From positions 10,252,013 through 10,316,012 of the forward strand of contig WMCF01000023.1 of NCBI GenBank assembly GCA_009792885.1: a DNA stretch of 64,000 nt, given 5' to 3'. Source of the stretch: Eremophila alpestris peregrina. Lineage: Eukaryota; Chordata; Aves; Passeriformes; Alaudidae. A program made the translations under genes and the position numbers. Shown piece by piece: positions 27,501-36,345 of the stretch. The notes below the pieces were generated by a model, which did not search any database, was not told the origin of the DNA, and saw nothing but the letters and a program-made list of their open reading frames with translations. How positions within the stretch are numbered: the stretch's first letter is position 1; every line of letters begins with the position of its first letter.

Positions 27501-28245
27501 TGCTCGACCTCCCATTTCTCAGGAATTCTGAAGTGCTTGCAATTTTGTCAAATACTTTTGCCATTTCTGGTGTGAGTACTGGAGGGTACAAAGGTAGGCC
27601 TCCGTGTGGATGGAAGGGTGTGGTAGCTGCCAGTGGGTATGAAATGTATTGTGACTGCCTCGGAAGACCAAGATAAATAGGCTCCCTAGAGGGATAGGAC
27701 AACATAGTTGGATGGAATCCATTCTGAAACACACCAGTCTGTTTTGTGTAAGAAGCTGAGGTGTAAATAGGAGGTAAAGTGCATGTCACAGGTGCTGGTA
27801 TTCCAGGTGTCCACTGTCTCCTCTGACCCGTGGGCCCGAGATAAAATTGTGAAGACACAGATGGGCTCAAAATAGGACTTGCTGGTAATGTAGGTACTTT
27901 ACTAGATTCAAAATTGTCATCCAGCAGCAGTTTCTCTAGTTCAGCATGAGTAAGCTTCTCTATGTCAATGGTACTTAGTTTATCTTCCATGCTCTTGGCA
28001 TCAGACTCTGGAAACACCATGAGATCATGGTCCTGCTTGTTATGAGTCTGTGCTTTTTGTCTGGGGCTGCTTAAAGAATGAAAGGTTTGTTTATGACCAG
28101 CTACACCTCTTTCCTTCTGCATCTTGGCTAATGCCTCAGCTTCCATCTGCAGTGCCTCCTCTTTGTCCACATCTTTTGTCCTTGGGGCTGCCAGAGCAGG
28201 TGAGGAGCGCTGTTTGAATCCATTGCTGCTGGATATCTGGGCCAT
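874..28245 (-). CDS. PIK3C2A: PIK3C2A, phosphatidylinositol 4-phosphate 3-kinase C2-alpha (spliced, 3' end outside window)
   Basis: Class II PI3K that makes PI(3,4)P2 and PI3P at clathrin-coated pits and endosomes. Twenty-one coding exons were placed on the minus strand: 27157-28245, 21611-21711, 19802-19959, 16784-16904, 15866-15977, 15246-15325, 15068-15131, 12610-12753, 10570-10612, 10268-10481, 10052-10174, 8467-8634, 6185-6293, 5266-5408, 4472-4660, 3907-4000, 3553-3647, 3039-3219, 2385-2489, 1245-1337, 874-1003. Every intron starts GT and ends AG, and phases match throughout (1,185 codons plus one base). Approximate domains: disordered clathrin/AP2-binding N terminus 1-395, Ras-binding domain 425-515, PI3K-type C2 685-845, helical 860-1040, kinase N-lobe from about 1110. 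No frameshift or stop was seen. The remaining kinase, PX and C2 exons lie below base 1. Identification rests on recalled human PIK3C2A similarity; paralogues PIK3C2B and PIK3C2G fit the N terminus poorly. Confidence 0.96.
1245..1337 (-). CDS. PIK3C2A: PIK3C2A coding exon 21 (kinase P-loop and ATP lysine)
   Basis: Thirty-one whole codons starting ACSFFSSNAVPLKVALINAD and ending EEINVMFK. The FSSNAVPLK loop is the PI3K phosphate-binding loop. The final lysine (residue 1142 of this model, codon at the donor) corresponds to the ATP-contacting lysine of PI3Ks. Acceptor CTTGCAG, donor TTTAAG|GTAGGC. Confidence 0.96.
2385..2489 (-). CDS. PIK3C2A: PIK3C2A coding exon 20 (kinase N-lobe entry)
   Basis: Thirty-five whole codons, VALQNGMERVQLFFLKNKCR then LPLNPSLVAKELNIK. 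It leads into the kinase N-lobe and matches human [20 protein letters not shown]. Acceptor TCTGCAG, donor TTAAG|GTACTG. Confidence 0.96.
3039..3219 (-). CDS. PIK3C2A: PIK3C2A coding exon 19 (helical domain end)
   Basis: Encodes LLKDTLYDTKFGVRYEQILG through AEKVKQTSGSARQ. It links the helical and kinase domains and includes the conserved GKRLREEL and QTxLVQLxGxVAEKV segments. Acceptor TATTTCAG, donor GGCAG|GTGTGT. Confidence 0.96.
3553..3647 (-). CDS. PIK3C2A: PIK3C2A coding exon 18 (helical domain)
   Basis: Encodes ALKYETYLDSALVKFLLARA and LGSIRIAHYLY, then two bases of tryptophan. It is the LxKYExYLxSxLVxFLLxRAL helix followed by the AHxLYW motif preceding the kinase domain. Acceptor GTATTTAG, donor TACTG|GTAAGG. 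Confidence 0.96.
3907..4000 (-). CDS. PIK3C2A: PIK3C2A coding exon 17 (helical domain)
   Basis: Encodes FADQEVRNTAVNWIETLSDD and ELTDFLPQFVQ. The helical repeat FADxEVRxxAVxWIE and the acidic SDDELTDxLPQFVQ turn are standard PI3K helical-domain motifs. Acceptor TTTATAG, donor ACAG|GTAAGA. Confidence 0.96.
4472..4660 (-). CDS. PIK3C2A: PIK3C2A coding exon 16 (helical domain)
   Basis: Encodes LSKEDKEFLWEKRHYCHSHP through LSPLAALELLDS, the first helices of the PIK helical domain. It contains the conserved SKEDKxFLWEKR, LPKIL and ALELLDSKFAD hallmarks. Acceptor GTCTGCAG, donor TCAAA|GTAAGA. Confidence 0.96.
5266..5408 (-). CDS. PIK3C2A: PIK3C2A coding exon 15 (C2 to helical linker)
   Basis: Encodes IDFPSHAFDIEYKMPQAAKT through ETLEKPLRERLLAILSKDST. 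It matches human VDFPSPAFDIIYTTPQ and the helix that begins the PIK domain. Donor ATTGG|GTATGT. The acceptor is unusual: the CAG is preceded directly by 21 consecutive T residues (5,412-5,432 on the plus strand as A). Confidence 0.94.
5412..5432 (-). repeat. Homopolymer A21/T21 forming a polypyrimidine tract
   Basis: Twenty-one A residues on the plus strand. On the transcribed strand they are T21, immediately 5' of the CAG acceptor of PIK3C2A exon 15, so this repeat is the polypyrimidine tract of that splice site. Confidence 0.9.
6185..6293 (-). CDS. PIK3C2A: PIK3C2A coding exon 14 (end of C2 domain)
   Basis: Encodes [20 protein letters not shown] and SGMASKKGNMERIVLQ, matching human [20 protein letters not shown]. 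It closes the PI3K-type C2 domain. Acceptor TTCTCAG, donor GCAG|GTTATA. Confidence 0.95.
6294..8466 (-). other. PIK3C2A intron 13
   Basis: About 2.2 kb between exons 13 and 14. Apart from the CA microsatellite at 6,553-6,583 I see no exon, RNA gene or recognisable transposon. Confidence 0.7.
6553..6583. repeat. (CA)n microsatellite
   Basis: About 15 CA units in PIK3C2A intron 14, preceded by CGCG. In the transcript this is a UG repeat, about 260 nt upstream of exon 14 in the genome and therefore within its upstream intron. Confidence 0.95.
8467..8634 (-). CDS. PIK3C2A: PIK3C2A coding exon 13 (C2 domain)
   Basis: Encodes IIFPIQISQLPLESLLCLTL, then FGILNQSSGSSPDSNRQRKG and PEILGQVSLPLFDFR. 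It carries the C2 strands and the serine/arginine loop between them. Acceptor TTTTGTAG, donor GGCG|GTAAGT. The split arginine codon is completed by exon 14. Confidence 0.96.
8635..10051 (-). other. PIK3C2A intron 12
   Basis: About 1.4 kb of unremarkable AT-rich intron. No coding similarity or repeat was recognised. Confidence 0.65.
10052..10174 (-). CDS. PIK3C2A: PIK3C2A coding exon 12 (C2 domain)
   Basis: Encodes YEKYYLICSLTHNGKDLFKP then VQSKKVGTYKNFFYLIKWDE, core strands of the PI3K-type C2 domain and among the most conserved blocks in this window. Acceptor TTGTTCAG, donor AACT|GTAAGT. The tyrosine-rich NFFYLIKWDEL strand is characteristic of class II PI3Ks. Confidence 0.97.
10268..10481 (-). 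CDS. PIK3C2A: PIK3C2A coding exon 11 (start of PI3K-type C2 domain)
   Basis: Seventy whole codons from SQQPASPLKVSIEQLTRAVE to HLQFTIFAAHGISSGWVS. The second half, EAWTATEHLQFTIFAAHGIS, opens the PI3K-type C2 domain and is nearly invariant in the family. The serine-rich stretch SCSSSAAISPEES replaces a variable mammalian segment. Acceptor ATTTAG, donor TCAAA|GTAAGT. Confidence 0.96.
10570..10612 (-). CDS. PIK3C2A: PIK3C2A coding exon 10 (43-nt microexon-like)
   Basis: Encodes VSLKCGDDNRKSPS plus one base of glycine, corresponding to the human VTSLFGGEDTSRSSTRG segment. Acceptor GTGTAG, donor CTCTG|GTGAGT. The sequence is divergent, but the position, phases 0 and 1, and splice sites fit exactly between exons 9 and 11. 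Skipping it would shift the frame. Confidence 0.85.
10613..12609 (-). other. PIK3C2A intron 9
   Basis: About 2.0 kb of AT-rich intron with short A-runs only. Nothing else recognised. Confidence 0.65.
12610..12753 (-). CDS. PIK3C2A: PIK3C2A coding exon 9
   Basis: Forty-eight whole codons, beginning NQHKAVDHVIKTVRKICSTL and ending AVNLPRTKHAE. It is the alpha-helical linker before the PI3K-type C2 domain, matching human [20 protein letters not shown]. Acceptor TCATTAG, donor GAG|GTAAAC, phase 0 on both sides. Confidence 0.95.
12754..15067 (-). other. PIK3C2A intron 8
   Basis: About 2.3 kb of AT-rich intron. No exon-like segment, transposon or RNA gene recognised. Confidence 0.65.
15068..15131 (-). 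CDS. PIK3C2A: PIK3C2A coding exon 8
   Basis: Short 64-nt exon encoding SSIEELLEAYHKQVNIALKN and E, a helical linker equal to the family VEELLDSYHNQVELALQIE. Acceptor TTCTTGCAG, donor GAG|GTAAGG. It is separated from exon 7 by an intron of only 114 bp. Confidence 0.93.
15246..15325 (-). CDS. PIK3C2A: PIK3C2A coding exon 7
   Basis: Encodes EDDDRTPVHLTKHLYKVEKP and FREPII, plus the first two bases of an arginine codon. It matches the family segment [20 protein letters not shown] between the Ras-binding and C2 domains. Acceptor TTGCAG, donor AAG|GTAATG. Confidence 0.94.
15866..15977 (-). CDS. PIK3C2A: PIK3C2A coding exon 6 (end of Ras-binding domain)
   Basis: Encodes KHCIGSHEYIQSCRKWDTDI then KLQLLTHNGICSDLART, closing the Ras-binding domain. 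The HCxGSHE and CRKWDT blocks are diagnostic for class II PI3K. Acceptor TTCCCAG, donor CGGACT|GTGAGT. It is noticeably richer in GC than neighbouring exons. Confidence 0.96.
16250..16515. repeat. Low-complexity A/C tract (CAAA/CCAAAA-rich)
   Basis: About 260 nt composed almost entirely of A and C on the plus strand, with scattered G and T. It starts as a CAA repeat and becomes irregular CAAAC/CCCAAA units. It lies in PIK3C2A intron 5, so the pre-mRNA carries a G/U tract with several GGG and GGGG runs. Confidence 0.9.
16784..16904 (-). CDS. PIK3C2A: PIK3C2A coding exon 5 (Ras-binding domain)
   Basis: Encodes SSPVELIIMQALCWVHDDLN, then EVDIGSYILKVCGQEEVLQ. These are the central helix and following strand of the Ras-binding domain; the ALCWVHDDL and SYxLKVCGQEE signatures are almost identical to the mammalian protein. 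Acceptor AAACAG, donor CAGAA|GTAAGC. The downstream intron contains the strand-biased A/C tract described under findings. Confidence 0.96.
16905..19801 (-). other. PIK3C2A intron 4
   Basis: About 2.9 kb of AT-rich intron with T-runs near 17,207 and 17,828 and an A-run near 17,734. No further gene or transposon recognised. Confidence 0.65.
19802..19959 (-). CDS. PIK3C2A: PIK3C2A coding exon 4 (start of Ras-binding domain)
   Basis: Encodes LRTKFPYTDQQTNPGFVLSP and continues to EFQQPVTFTCD. This is the entry to the PI3K Ras-binding domain, whose first beta strands carry the KVSIEIEEF and PVTFTC segments. Acceptor TCTTCCAG, donor GATG|GTATGT. Phase 1 in and out fits both neighbours, and the split valine codon is completed by exon 5. 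Confidence 0.95.
21186..21222. repeat. A-rich homopolymer stretch
   Basis: Two A-runs separated by G residues, directly inside PIK3C2A intron 3. No transposon body is recognisable on either side, so an origin as a retroposon tail is not supported. Confidence 0.8.
21611..21711 (-). CDS. PIK3C2A: PIK3C2A coding exon 3 (residues 364-397)
   Basis: Exon of 33 codons plus two bases that begins KDNGTTGTLTENV and ends SAFSEAVT. It follows AGTTGCAG and precedes GTAAGAAA. It matches the linker before the Ras-binding domain in the family (human KDPNG...FCRSITK). The residue after KDN diverges considerably, as expected for a disordered linker. It is separated from the first coding exon by a 5.4 kb intron. 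Confidence 0.9.
21712..27156 (-). other. PIK3C2A intron 2
   Basis: About 5.4 kb between the first coding exon and exon 3. AT-rich, with no clear transposon, exon or RNA gene by eye. Confidence 0.65.
27157..28245 (-). CDS. PIK3C2A: PIK3C2A first coding exon (residues 1-363)
   Basis: Large exon encoding the disordered N terminus that binds clathrin and adaptors in this family. Start chosen at ATG 28,245 (MAQISSSNGF), matching the family N terminus, with G at -3 and G at +4. An in-frame ATG seven codons upstream (28,266) has a poorer context, with T at -3. Visible motifs are an acidic/leucine cluster LEKLLLDD (103-110), the conserved patch KFDWLDLDPLSKPK (274-287), a DPW adaptor-type motif (311-313) and the conserved TVTRSQSLN segment (340-348). 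The donor is ACATCACAG|GTATGT. The exon 5' boundary is probably 28,332 (TTTTCAG|GTC), and an in-frame TAA at 28,326-28,324 closes the frame upstream. Confidence 0.96.
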
Positions 28246-28332
28246 GCCGCAAGAGCAGATGTCCATGGAAAGCAGCAACACCTCCCTTGCACTGGTTGTC
28301 CAACCCTTGGCTTCAGAGCAGATTTAGCAGAC
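28246..28332 (-). other. PIK3C2A: PIK3C2A 5' UTR part of the first coding exon
   Basis: Between the acceptor CTTTTCAG|GTCTGC and the chosen ATG lie 87 nt. In the frame of the protein they read GTC TGC TAA and then open codons, so the stop at 28,326-28,324 limits any N-terminal extension to the ATG at 28,266. The acceptor is inferred from its consensus and pyrimidine tract; no transcript evidence is available. Confidence 0.75.
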
Positions 28333-31300
28333 CTGAAAAGGAAACGAAACATTAGAAACACATGCAAAAAATGACAACTACAAAGTCACACACCACCAGC
28401 TGATGAAGTTGCATATGTCCTTCAGAAATCCAGGATGTAATATTTTGAAGAGGTCAATTTTTGGGTTTTTTGGGGGTAGGGAGTGTCAAACTTAAAAAGA
28501 AGCCACACAAATAAATTCATGGTGCTTGATTATTGCAAGACCCATTTATTTTTCTTACTCTGCCTGCTGGTGCTAGTAAGCACTTGGGGTTTGTTTGCAC
28601 CACAAGACCCACAAAAGCCACCTTCAGGTTTGTAGCGGTTTTCAGACTTGAGCAATTACACAGGTGCAATCTTGGGAGTAGAAGTCGTTCTAAAGACTAT
28701 ACAAATACAGCATTGATAAAGCCCATTATCAAGAGGACTTCCACCTTACTTCACTAGATTACAAAACCAGACCTTTCAAACTGCTGTACCATGATTATAT
28801 TGGTCATAATGACACTGAAGGACCTCTCTTCCTTTGGAAAATATTGTACTTTACCCTCTTAAGAAGAAAAATAATGGTTGTGAAATGATATTTCTTGGAC
28901 AAGCAAAATAAGCTATTTAAGTACAGCTGCTCATTGACTAATCTCTTTAACAGTCCTTTACAGGAAGTGTCATTCACTACTAGGTAAGGGAAGAAACTAC
29001 AAAAGGTCACTTTTGCTTAAGGCCACCACCAAGAAAACGCTATTTTACATTTCTCCAATTCCAGTCTTGTGTTAAGGACTATGATACAACTTCCCGTATT
29101 CACCACAATATCTATGCAGACTCTTTATTAAAAGAAATAATCTTGCAAGAGATTACCACATGGGCTGTGGTATTTTTCAGCATTACTTCTGCTTTATTCT
29201 GCAGCTTTTTGCACACTGCTGGGTCAGAGGAGAGCCCAGGAGATAAGATGTGTTCCAGCAATAGCCAGTATGCAAATCAAGCAGCAAGATAAAAATCAGG
29301 AATAATGAGTTTCTGCTAGGAGGGTTACATAATCAGCAATCCTCATTAAAACACAGTTTCACTGAACTAGATGAGCCTTATAGATGCAAATCATTCAGAG
29401 TTTAAGTCATGCAACAATCTACAAATTAAGAATTCTCTGCAGCAAATAAGGCAGAGAACTCAAAATTCTTTATATTCTCTTTCAATTCACACCCATTAGA
29501 AGGGTTTGGATTTTAGATAGGGATTTCTTTTGCCCTCCTTGAATCAAAGCAGTGAGATATGCTTCAAACAAAGTGACTGTATTTCTCTGGACTCCCCACA
29601 CAGACAGCAAGATTCTTAACAGATTTATAACAGATTCTTTAAATTCTTTAAGTCTGGCCAAGTTTTTGTTTTATCTACTTCATTTCAATGGCTTATAGTG
29701 TGAAGGACAGACATTTTTATAAGAGGTTCTATACATTTCAGCTCAATCTGAAGACAAATCCAAGTGAAACTCTTCACAAAGTAAAATTAAATTAGAAATG
29801 ATGTTACAGTTACCAAGATGAGATTTAAAGAAAAAAGGGGTGGCTTGAGAAAGACTGAAACAATGACAGACAAACAAAATTATAAAACCCTGAAAACCAC
29901 ACAACTCAGGTCCTGGGGCATAAAGTCTTAAGGAGGAGCTTTGGAAATTACAGGTATGAATCCATTCCACAGGATAATTATGTATGCAACACAAAGTCTA
30001 CAGAAAAAAAAAAAACAGACACCAGATCCTCTTCTGTACAGAATTTGAAGCTGCAGAGTTTGACGCCCATTAAAGCCATAAATATTGCCACTAGGAAGAA
30101 GTCTTGCCCTGTCTGCTGCCTACCCTATTTCCAGAGCTCAGTGTAGAACACAATCAATTAAAAAAACCCCAAGCAGGGCTCCTTTATAGATCAATGCAGA
30201 TCAATCTTCTCCTGAAGATGTCCTGAGTATTTTGTACATGGTCTAAGCCTACCAGCCACAGATAATATCCTAATGAGACGTCTCATATACTTGACACCAC
30301 CTTCTCAGACTGTCTAGAAAGCTAAGATGGCTTTAATCTCTTCATTAACTTACAGCTGGTTAAAACTGCTGTGTCGGATTTTGAGATGCAAGAACACCCT
30401 GACTTAGGAAGTCCTCTCAAGAATTCCTACTTGGCTTTCCCCAAGAAGCAGCAGCCTGAGGTAAGCGCAGTTTGTAATTTTCAGAGTCTTGCTGTTGCCT
30501 AAGGATTCTAAAGAGCAGCAGGGCTTTTTCCTGAACTTTATTAAAAAAAAAAAAAAAATAGAATCATGCTTTCTGAGACTATTCAGAACTGCTTGGGCTA
30601 CAAATTACAAGATTATCAATCCATTCAGGTGCTGCTTGACAATTACAAGTGATTTTTATTGAAGGAGATGGAAAAAAAATGGTCTTCAAAGCATTTATAT
30701 ATAACAACAGCCAGCACTTAAAGAAAAAAAAAAAAAAAAGCCTTATTTTTCTGCTGAAATCGATGGCCTTGATCTCCCTATGACCAAGCAGTCTCCGGTC
30801 GACAAGGAGAGTCACTGTTCCACGGAGTCACAACTGCAGATAAACACACATTCCTCAGCTCCCAGAAACATGGTACACAGCTACCACAGCACCTTCATTC
30901 ACAATATCCAGAAAACACATTCACTCAATAACTGCTGGTTTATTTCACAGTTTCACATTACAGTGCTGTATTTCAGTCAGTTTATGACAGCACACTTGCA
31001 TTGACAAATCCAGTGACTTCTAGTATTCGAGACAGAAGGTTATTGTTAGTGGTTATCCGAAAAATTGAATTTTGGCCTTATTCTTTACAAGACAGTCTCA
31101 ACAGCATACATACACATAATATGACTGTTATATTTAAGTCCAGTCCTTAGGAAACTTCTAAAGTCAGTGTATAAATTTCTGTCAAATTTTATAAGCAGAC
31201 TGCAGGTCTGTTTTTCCAAACAGTTTGACATTAAAAATCCTGATATAAAAAATCTGATAAAATTGCAATAATTTTGGCAAAACTTGATCTTGCATGCCAG

Positions 31301-34300
31301 TTCTAAGCAGTAGATACACATAACACATCAGAAGAAAAGCTCCCTATGCATAAGCATAATTAAAATACTGACAGACCTTCTTTTAAATGCTAACCATGCA
31401 GCACCAGTTAAATTTTTCATGTAAGTTTAGGTTCACTTTGAACCTCTCACTTTGCAGCTATCTAAGGTCAAAGGCAGAGAGTGAGCAGAATTTAAACTTC
31501 TCCAACACTTGCAAAGAGAAGAGCAAATTCCATTAGGATCATCTATCAGCAGGGAACTCCTCGAGCACTCAGAAAAATAAGTTTCAATTCAAATCCTGCA
31601 ATCCTGAACCATTACTGACCAAGCTATAGGAACTCACCAGAAGTTTGCAACAACTGGAGGTCATTGAAGACCCAGAAGTGATCCTTACAGAGCTAGGGCT
31701 GTTCTCATCTGAACTGCTGCATACTATTTTAAGAAACAGTAATAATCAGTTTTCAGCTGTCAATCTGTTCACCTTTAAGAGCGCTCCTCTTGCCAAGCAC
31801 GCAAAAAACGAAAGAAGCATTTTGTTTATTTTTCAAGGAAAGCCAGAAGCAATTGAAGAGATTATAACAGAAGTTCAGAAATGATAAAACAATCCCCTAC
31901 ACCACTTACTTTTCCCCTAATTTTGAAATTAAAGAGACACATTCATATTTGGGTGAAGCCGTCACATTTCCACTGCTATAGCACAACCTCACCTGCTTCC
32001 TTTAAAAGTGGGTCTAAAACCTCAACCACACAAATTATCTGCAGCCCTGACCAAGGGTAATGTCTCTTGCAGCCAGATTTCACTAACTTGAAGCAGTATT
32101 TCCTTTCTCAACCAGTAGTGATCAGACAGGAGTCTGCAGACCTCTTTGGCTCCAGTCTAGCAGTTTCTGCAAGGGCAACACTTCCTTGGTGACAATTTTA
32201 CATAAATGTGTTCAGAACCTAAAATTATTTTGACCACTGAAGTATCTGTGTATTGTTATATAATTTTGTGTATTGCACATCATTATTTCAGAGGAGTAAT
32301 GAATGGTTTTTTAAAAATGTTTTAAAAGAAAACCCAACAAGAAAACTTATTAATAATCAAGAACCAAGAAACTGCAAGATGCCTGACCACCTCCTTCAGA
32401 TCAAAGCCTCTGCATGGAATGGAAATGAATTTTAAACCAGATTTTCACTTAGAGAGACTTACATTAAAAAAAAAAAAATTAGACATGCACTAGTCTAGCA
32501 AATACGTAAAATGGAACCAGGAAGAATTTTCTTTCCAATAAGGAACTTATAATTTTCTATAAAATCTATAGTTTTTCAGGGAACCAATAGGGGACATTAA
32601 ATCTCTACCAGGACAAAGACTCTCAAAATCTATATTAGCTTCATATCTTAATAAGCAAGGGATGACTTCATCAGGCATAAATCGTTTTACCTTAAGCAGA
32701 GGTAATCTCACCATCTGCTCATGTACATGTCCACATTCGTCTCTATTTCAGATGAGTTGCACAGCTTTCTTCTCAAAAACACGCAAGGCTTGTAATACCC
32801 TATTTATAATTTTTTCACGTAAGCACAGAACATATTATTTGGTAATTTCTTCACAAGAAGTACTTTACAGCTATCAAAAATCAGTGCACACGAATTCCCT
32901 GGAGTCCAAGCACTAAATACAGAAGCAATGATAACAAGTCAGGCCATTTCCTGCATTCCTTATAAAGTAAGGCCCTGGCAAACAGTAGCCAGCGCTTCCT
33001 CAAAACAAGTGCAATTTTCAAAGTAAACTTGGAGGTTATTTTGCCATTAAAGAAAACAAAAATAAAAATACTTGAAGCATTTGCCTCACATTGAATCACA
33101 GCTAACTTATGAATTAACAAATCTTGCCTGCATACCAGAGACAGGAGCAGTTTTATGGGAAACCAGGGAAAACTTAGCAAAATACAACAGCAGTAATATA
33201 CTGTGGAAAATACTAATCATCTGCAAAGGAATTTATAGCCAGACATTTGCCACAGCAGGAAAACTCCTTAGCAGAAAAAAAAAAAAAAAGAAAAAAGTCA
33301 CAAAATAACTTTGATGTTCAGAAGCCCTCTCTGCCAGATGCATTCAGATTGCTACAAACTGAGAAAAACTGAGCACATACTCATGACGTGACTTCTTGAA
33401 GTAAGGCTGTTATTCTTTTTAAACAATGTTAGGTTTAAACTGGAGGTTTCTTCTCAATAACAAACAGTTCTGAAAGGTCAGTGTTAAAGCTATACAGTTC
33501 TATCATGCTATCTTTCCACTAAAAACTTTGTAGCTTCTTCAATCAAGTAATTTTAGCAAAATTAGCAAGTGCCTCCTTACAAATGAGATTAACACAGTTA
33601 AGCAGAAACTTGAATCCATTTTGTTTCAGCTCATATCTACAGAACCTTCAAAGACAATTGCACTCAAATACAGGTGCAATTTTTAATTGGGCACAAATCC
33701 TGAACCAACACTCATTTGTTTTGCTCAAATCATTCAGATCATAAATACCTAAGCAGGAACCGCATCCCAACTTTGATTTTGAAATATCATTTACGTCTAA
33801 AAAGTACAATTTCAACACAAAACCTTTGATCTCAAGGGCTAGGCAAGAATAGGATGTTTCTAGCACCAGAACAGGAAGTCTGAGCCTTTAAGGTCTTTCA
33901 ACATCAGCAACAAATCCCTTGAAAAATCCAACCTCAGCTGTTTCAGTGCTTATAAAAACTTATGAACTATTGAAATCAATTTTTACCCAGGACACTGTGC
34001 AGAGGATCATTAGCAGATATGGCACAGTTTGTAGCTGCTGTTAAATTTGAATATTGGTTCAATCAAGGTTTTGATCAATGTTTCAAGAGAGACAAAGCAT
34101 GGATGCATCTGTCATGATGCTCCAGCCAGATATCAGTGGGGGTAGCTACAGATACCTACAGATCATGTGTTTCCCATGGCCACACTCCTCCCCTGCAATG
34201 GTCTGCACCACTGGCCCCTGCAAGCCCTTCCATCAGTAGATGTAGATTCATGCAGATTTAGTACAGCAGGTTTGCAAGCTTACTCAGCACATTTCTGCTA

Positions 34301-35199
34301 TCAGACTCCTCCCCTCAAATTTCAAACCTAATCATCACTCCATTTAGGTCTGTTAAGGGATGGGGGTCATAGGGATAATTGAATTCCATGCAAGTTTCAT
34401 AAAAACAAAAACCCTGACCCTGCTAAGAACACTGGGTGTCACAGTTAGAAGAAAACAGTAGTATGAGCTCATATAACTGGACACTGCAGATTTATCACCA
34501 GGATAAACTTCATAAATGATTGAATCATGGTAAGAAGTCCTTAAAGCCAATCACCAGAAGACATAAATCAACAGGAAGCTTGGCATCGATTTAATCAGCT
34601 GTAGAACTACTCACCACACCTTGCATCCCTGTATTTCTTCCTAGCCTGTTCTCAGCTCTTTAACAGCATCCCCTGTTTCTGTTCCTGCCCAGTATTTTCT
34701 GGATGCAGGTACCAGAAAAGAGCAAGAATGAAACTGATGGCATCCCAGGCTGTTTCATTTCGATGCACTTGGCCAAGACAGTTTTTTCCATGCCTTACAG
34801 CCAAGCTTATTACCCGCATTGTTTGACAAAGGCTAGGAATTCTAGTTCTGTTGCAATGTTTCTCCTTACAGAATAATGCTTTCAATTTCACTCCTCCTGT
34901 TTCAAAAGTTTGCTTTTAAAAGCTTTGTACTGGTTCCCTTGCTCTACAGACATCTCTTAAGTTGTGCTTTTCCCATCGTCACCCTGACGTACAATCCCTC
35001 CACCAATTCCACTTTCCAAAGGCTACCTGAAAACACTCAGGCAACACAAACTTTCATGCAGAATCAACATTAGCTGCTGGCTTAAGGGGAGGCTTTTCCC
35101 TATTCTTTAAGCAAGGTCATTATCCCAAATATCTTGATTCCCCAGCTGAGTAACTGGTGTAGTAATTCCTGACTTGCAAAGTGATTTTATTCTGGAATA

Positions 35200-35300
35200 T
35201 CACATTCATGGAACAACTAAAACTGGAAGGGACCTTAGTTATTCATGCAGTGTGGGGCCTGACCCCAGTAGAGCATGACAAATTACCTGGAGCATACAGC
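35200..35300 (-). mobile_element. Degenerate CR1 LINE fragment (possible)
   Basis: The segment CTGGAAGGGACCTTAG, with flanking CATGGAACAACT, resembles the reverse-oriented CR1 3' end of birds (GAACAGCT...TGGAAGGGACCT). It is short and diverged. Confidence 0.4.
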
Positions 35301-36087
35301 TAATCCAAATCCCACTGGTACTAAACAGAAGACAGACAACATTTTAAACTACTTATCCAATTTCATCAAAACCATAGAAAGTGTCTAGTGTAGGTAGAAC
35401 AGAGAAAGAGGAAAGAAACATCTGTGCTGTCTGCTTTAATTACCACAACAGAGACACCCTAACACCTTCCATATAGTTCTATAATATTCTGCATAGACAG
35501 AAGATCATGTTAAAATCCCAATTTTTCCTAAATTATGTGCCCCAAGTAAGCCCTGCAGACATCCACCTAATGTTGCAAAACATTGAAAATACAATAAAAT
35601 GCAGGAGGCTCACGATGCAAGGTACAGAGGCTGATATCACAGGGAGATGAAAACAACCCTCCCCCACACAGATCCTATTTTACTCCCTGTGCAGCAGTGC
35701 ACAACACACACCTGCAACAAAACATCATCAAAAACATGCATGGAGAGGAAACACTGACACCTCAGCTCTGGCCCACATTGAACTCTGTATCCCTGTATTA
35801 GTATCACCCTACCAGTCTAACCTAATGCAATTCTGCTGCAGTAGCCAAATTATTTCCACCACTTGCTTCAGCAGCTGAGTTTCCCCTCAGGCAGGAAACT
35901 TGCACAGTTTCAGTTATAACCAGCAGATGCTTCTTAGTCACACACCTCATATTCACAGGAGATCGAGCAGAATTGCTGATTACTAATTGACTGTTCAGGT
36001 GTGCCTCCATGCTTTATCCATTAGAAAATACTAAATGCTTATTGCATGTATTGATTCAACGATTTGTTTTTTTTACAATACAGGTAG

Positions 36088-36345
36088 AGAACTGAACAGG
36101 GTGGCTACGATCAGACCAAAGGTTCATCTCATCCTTATCTTGTCTCTAAAGGTGGCTTTGGAAATGCAAATAGGAAAAAGCTAAACCAACAATAACACTT
36201 CCTCAAAATACCCTTCTAGTCTCGGCTAATTTGGCACCCAAGTACTTCCTGAATCCTGAGGTAACTTCTCTAAGATTAAGACTCTTGATGGACTTTTCCA
36301 TCAGGAATTTGTTCAGATGGATGTTGCACTCGAGTAAACTTCCAG
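36088..36345. mobile_element. Ancient amniote interspersed repeat (CR1/L3-like)
   Basis: GATCAGACCAAAGGTTCATC, followed about 190 nt later by TTGATGGACTTTTCCATCAG, resembles the widespread reptile/bird repeat with 'gaccaaaggtccatctagccc' and 'gatggacctatcctccatgaa' blocks in the same order. The assignment is from memory of that consensus and the copy is degenerate. Confidence 0.5.

Noticed and set aside
30541..30740. Two A-runs about 180 bp apart as ends of a retroposed gene or SINE
   Set aside because: No coding similarity, target-site duplication or tRNA-like promoter boxes were seen between or beside them.
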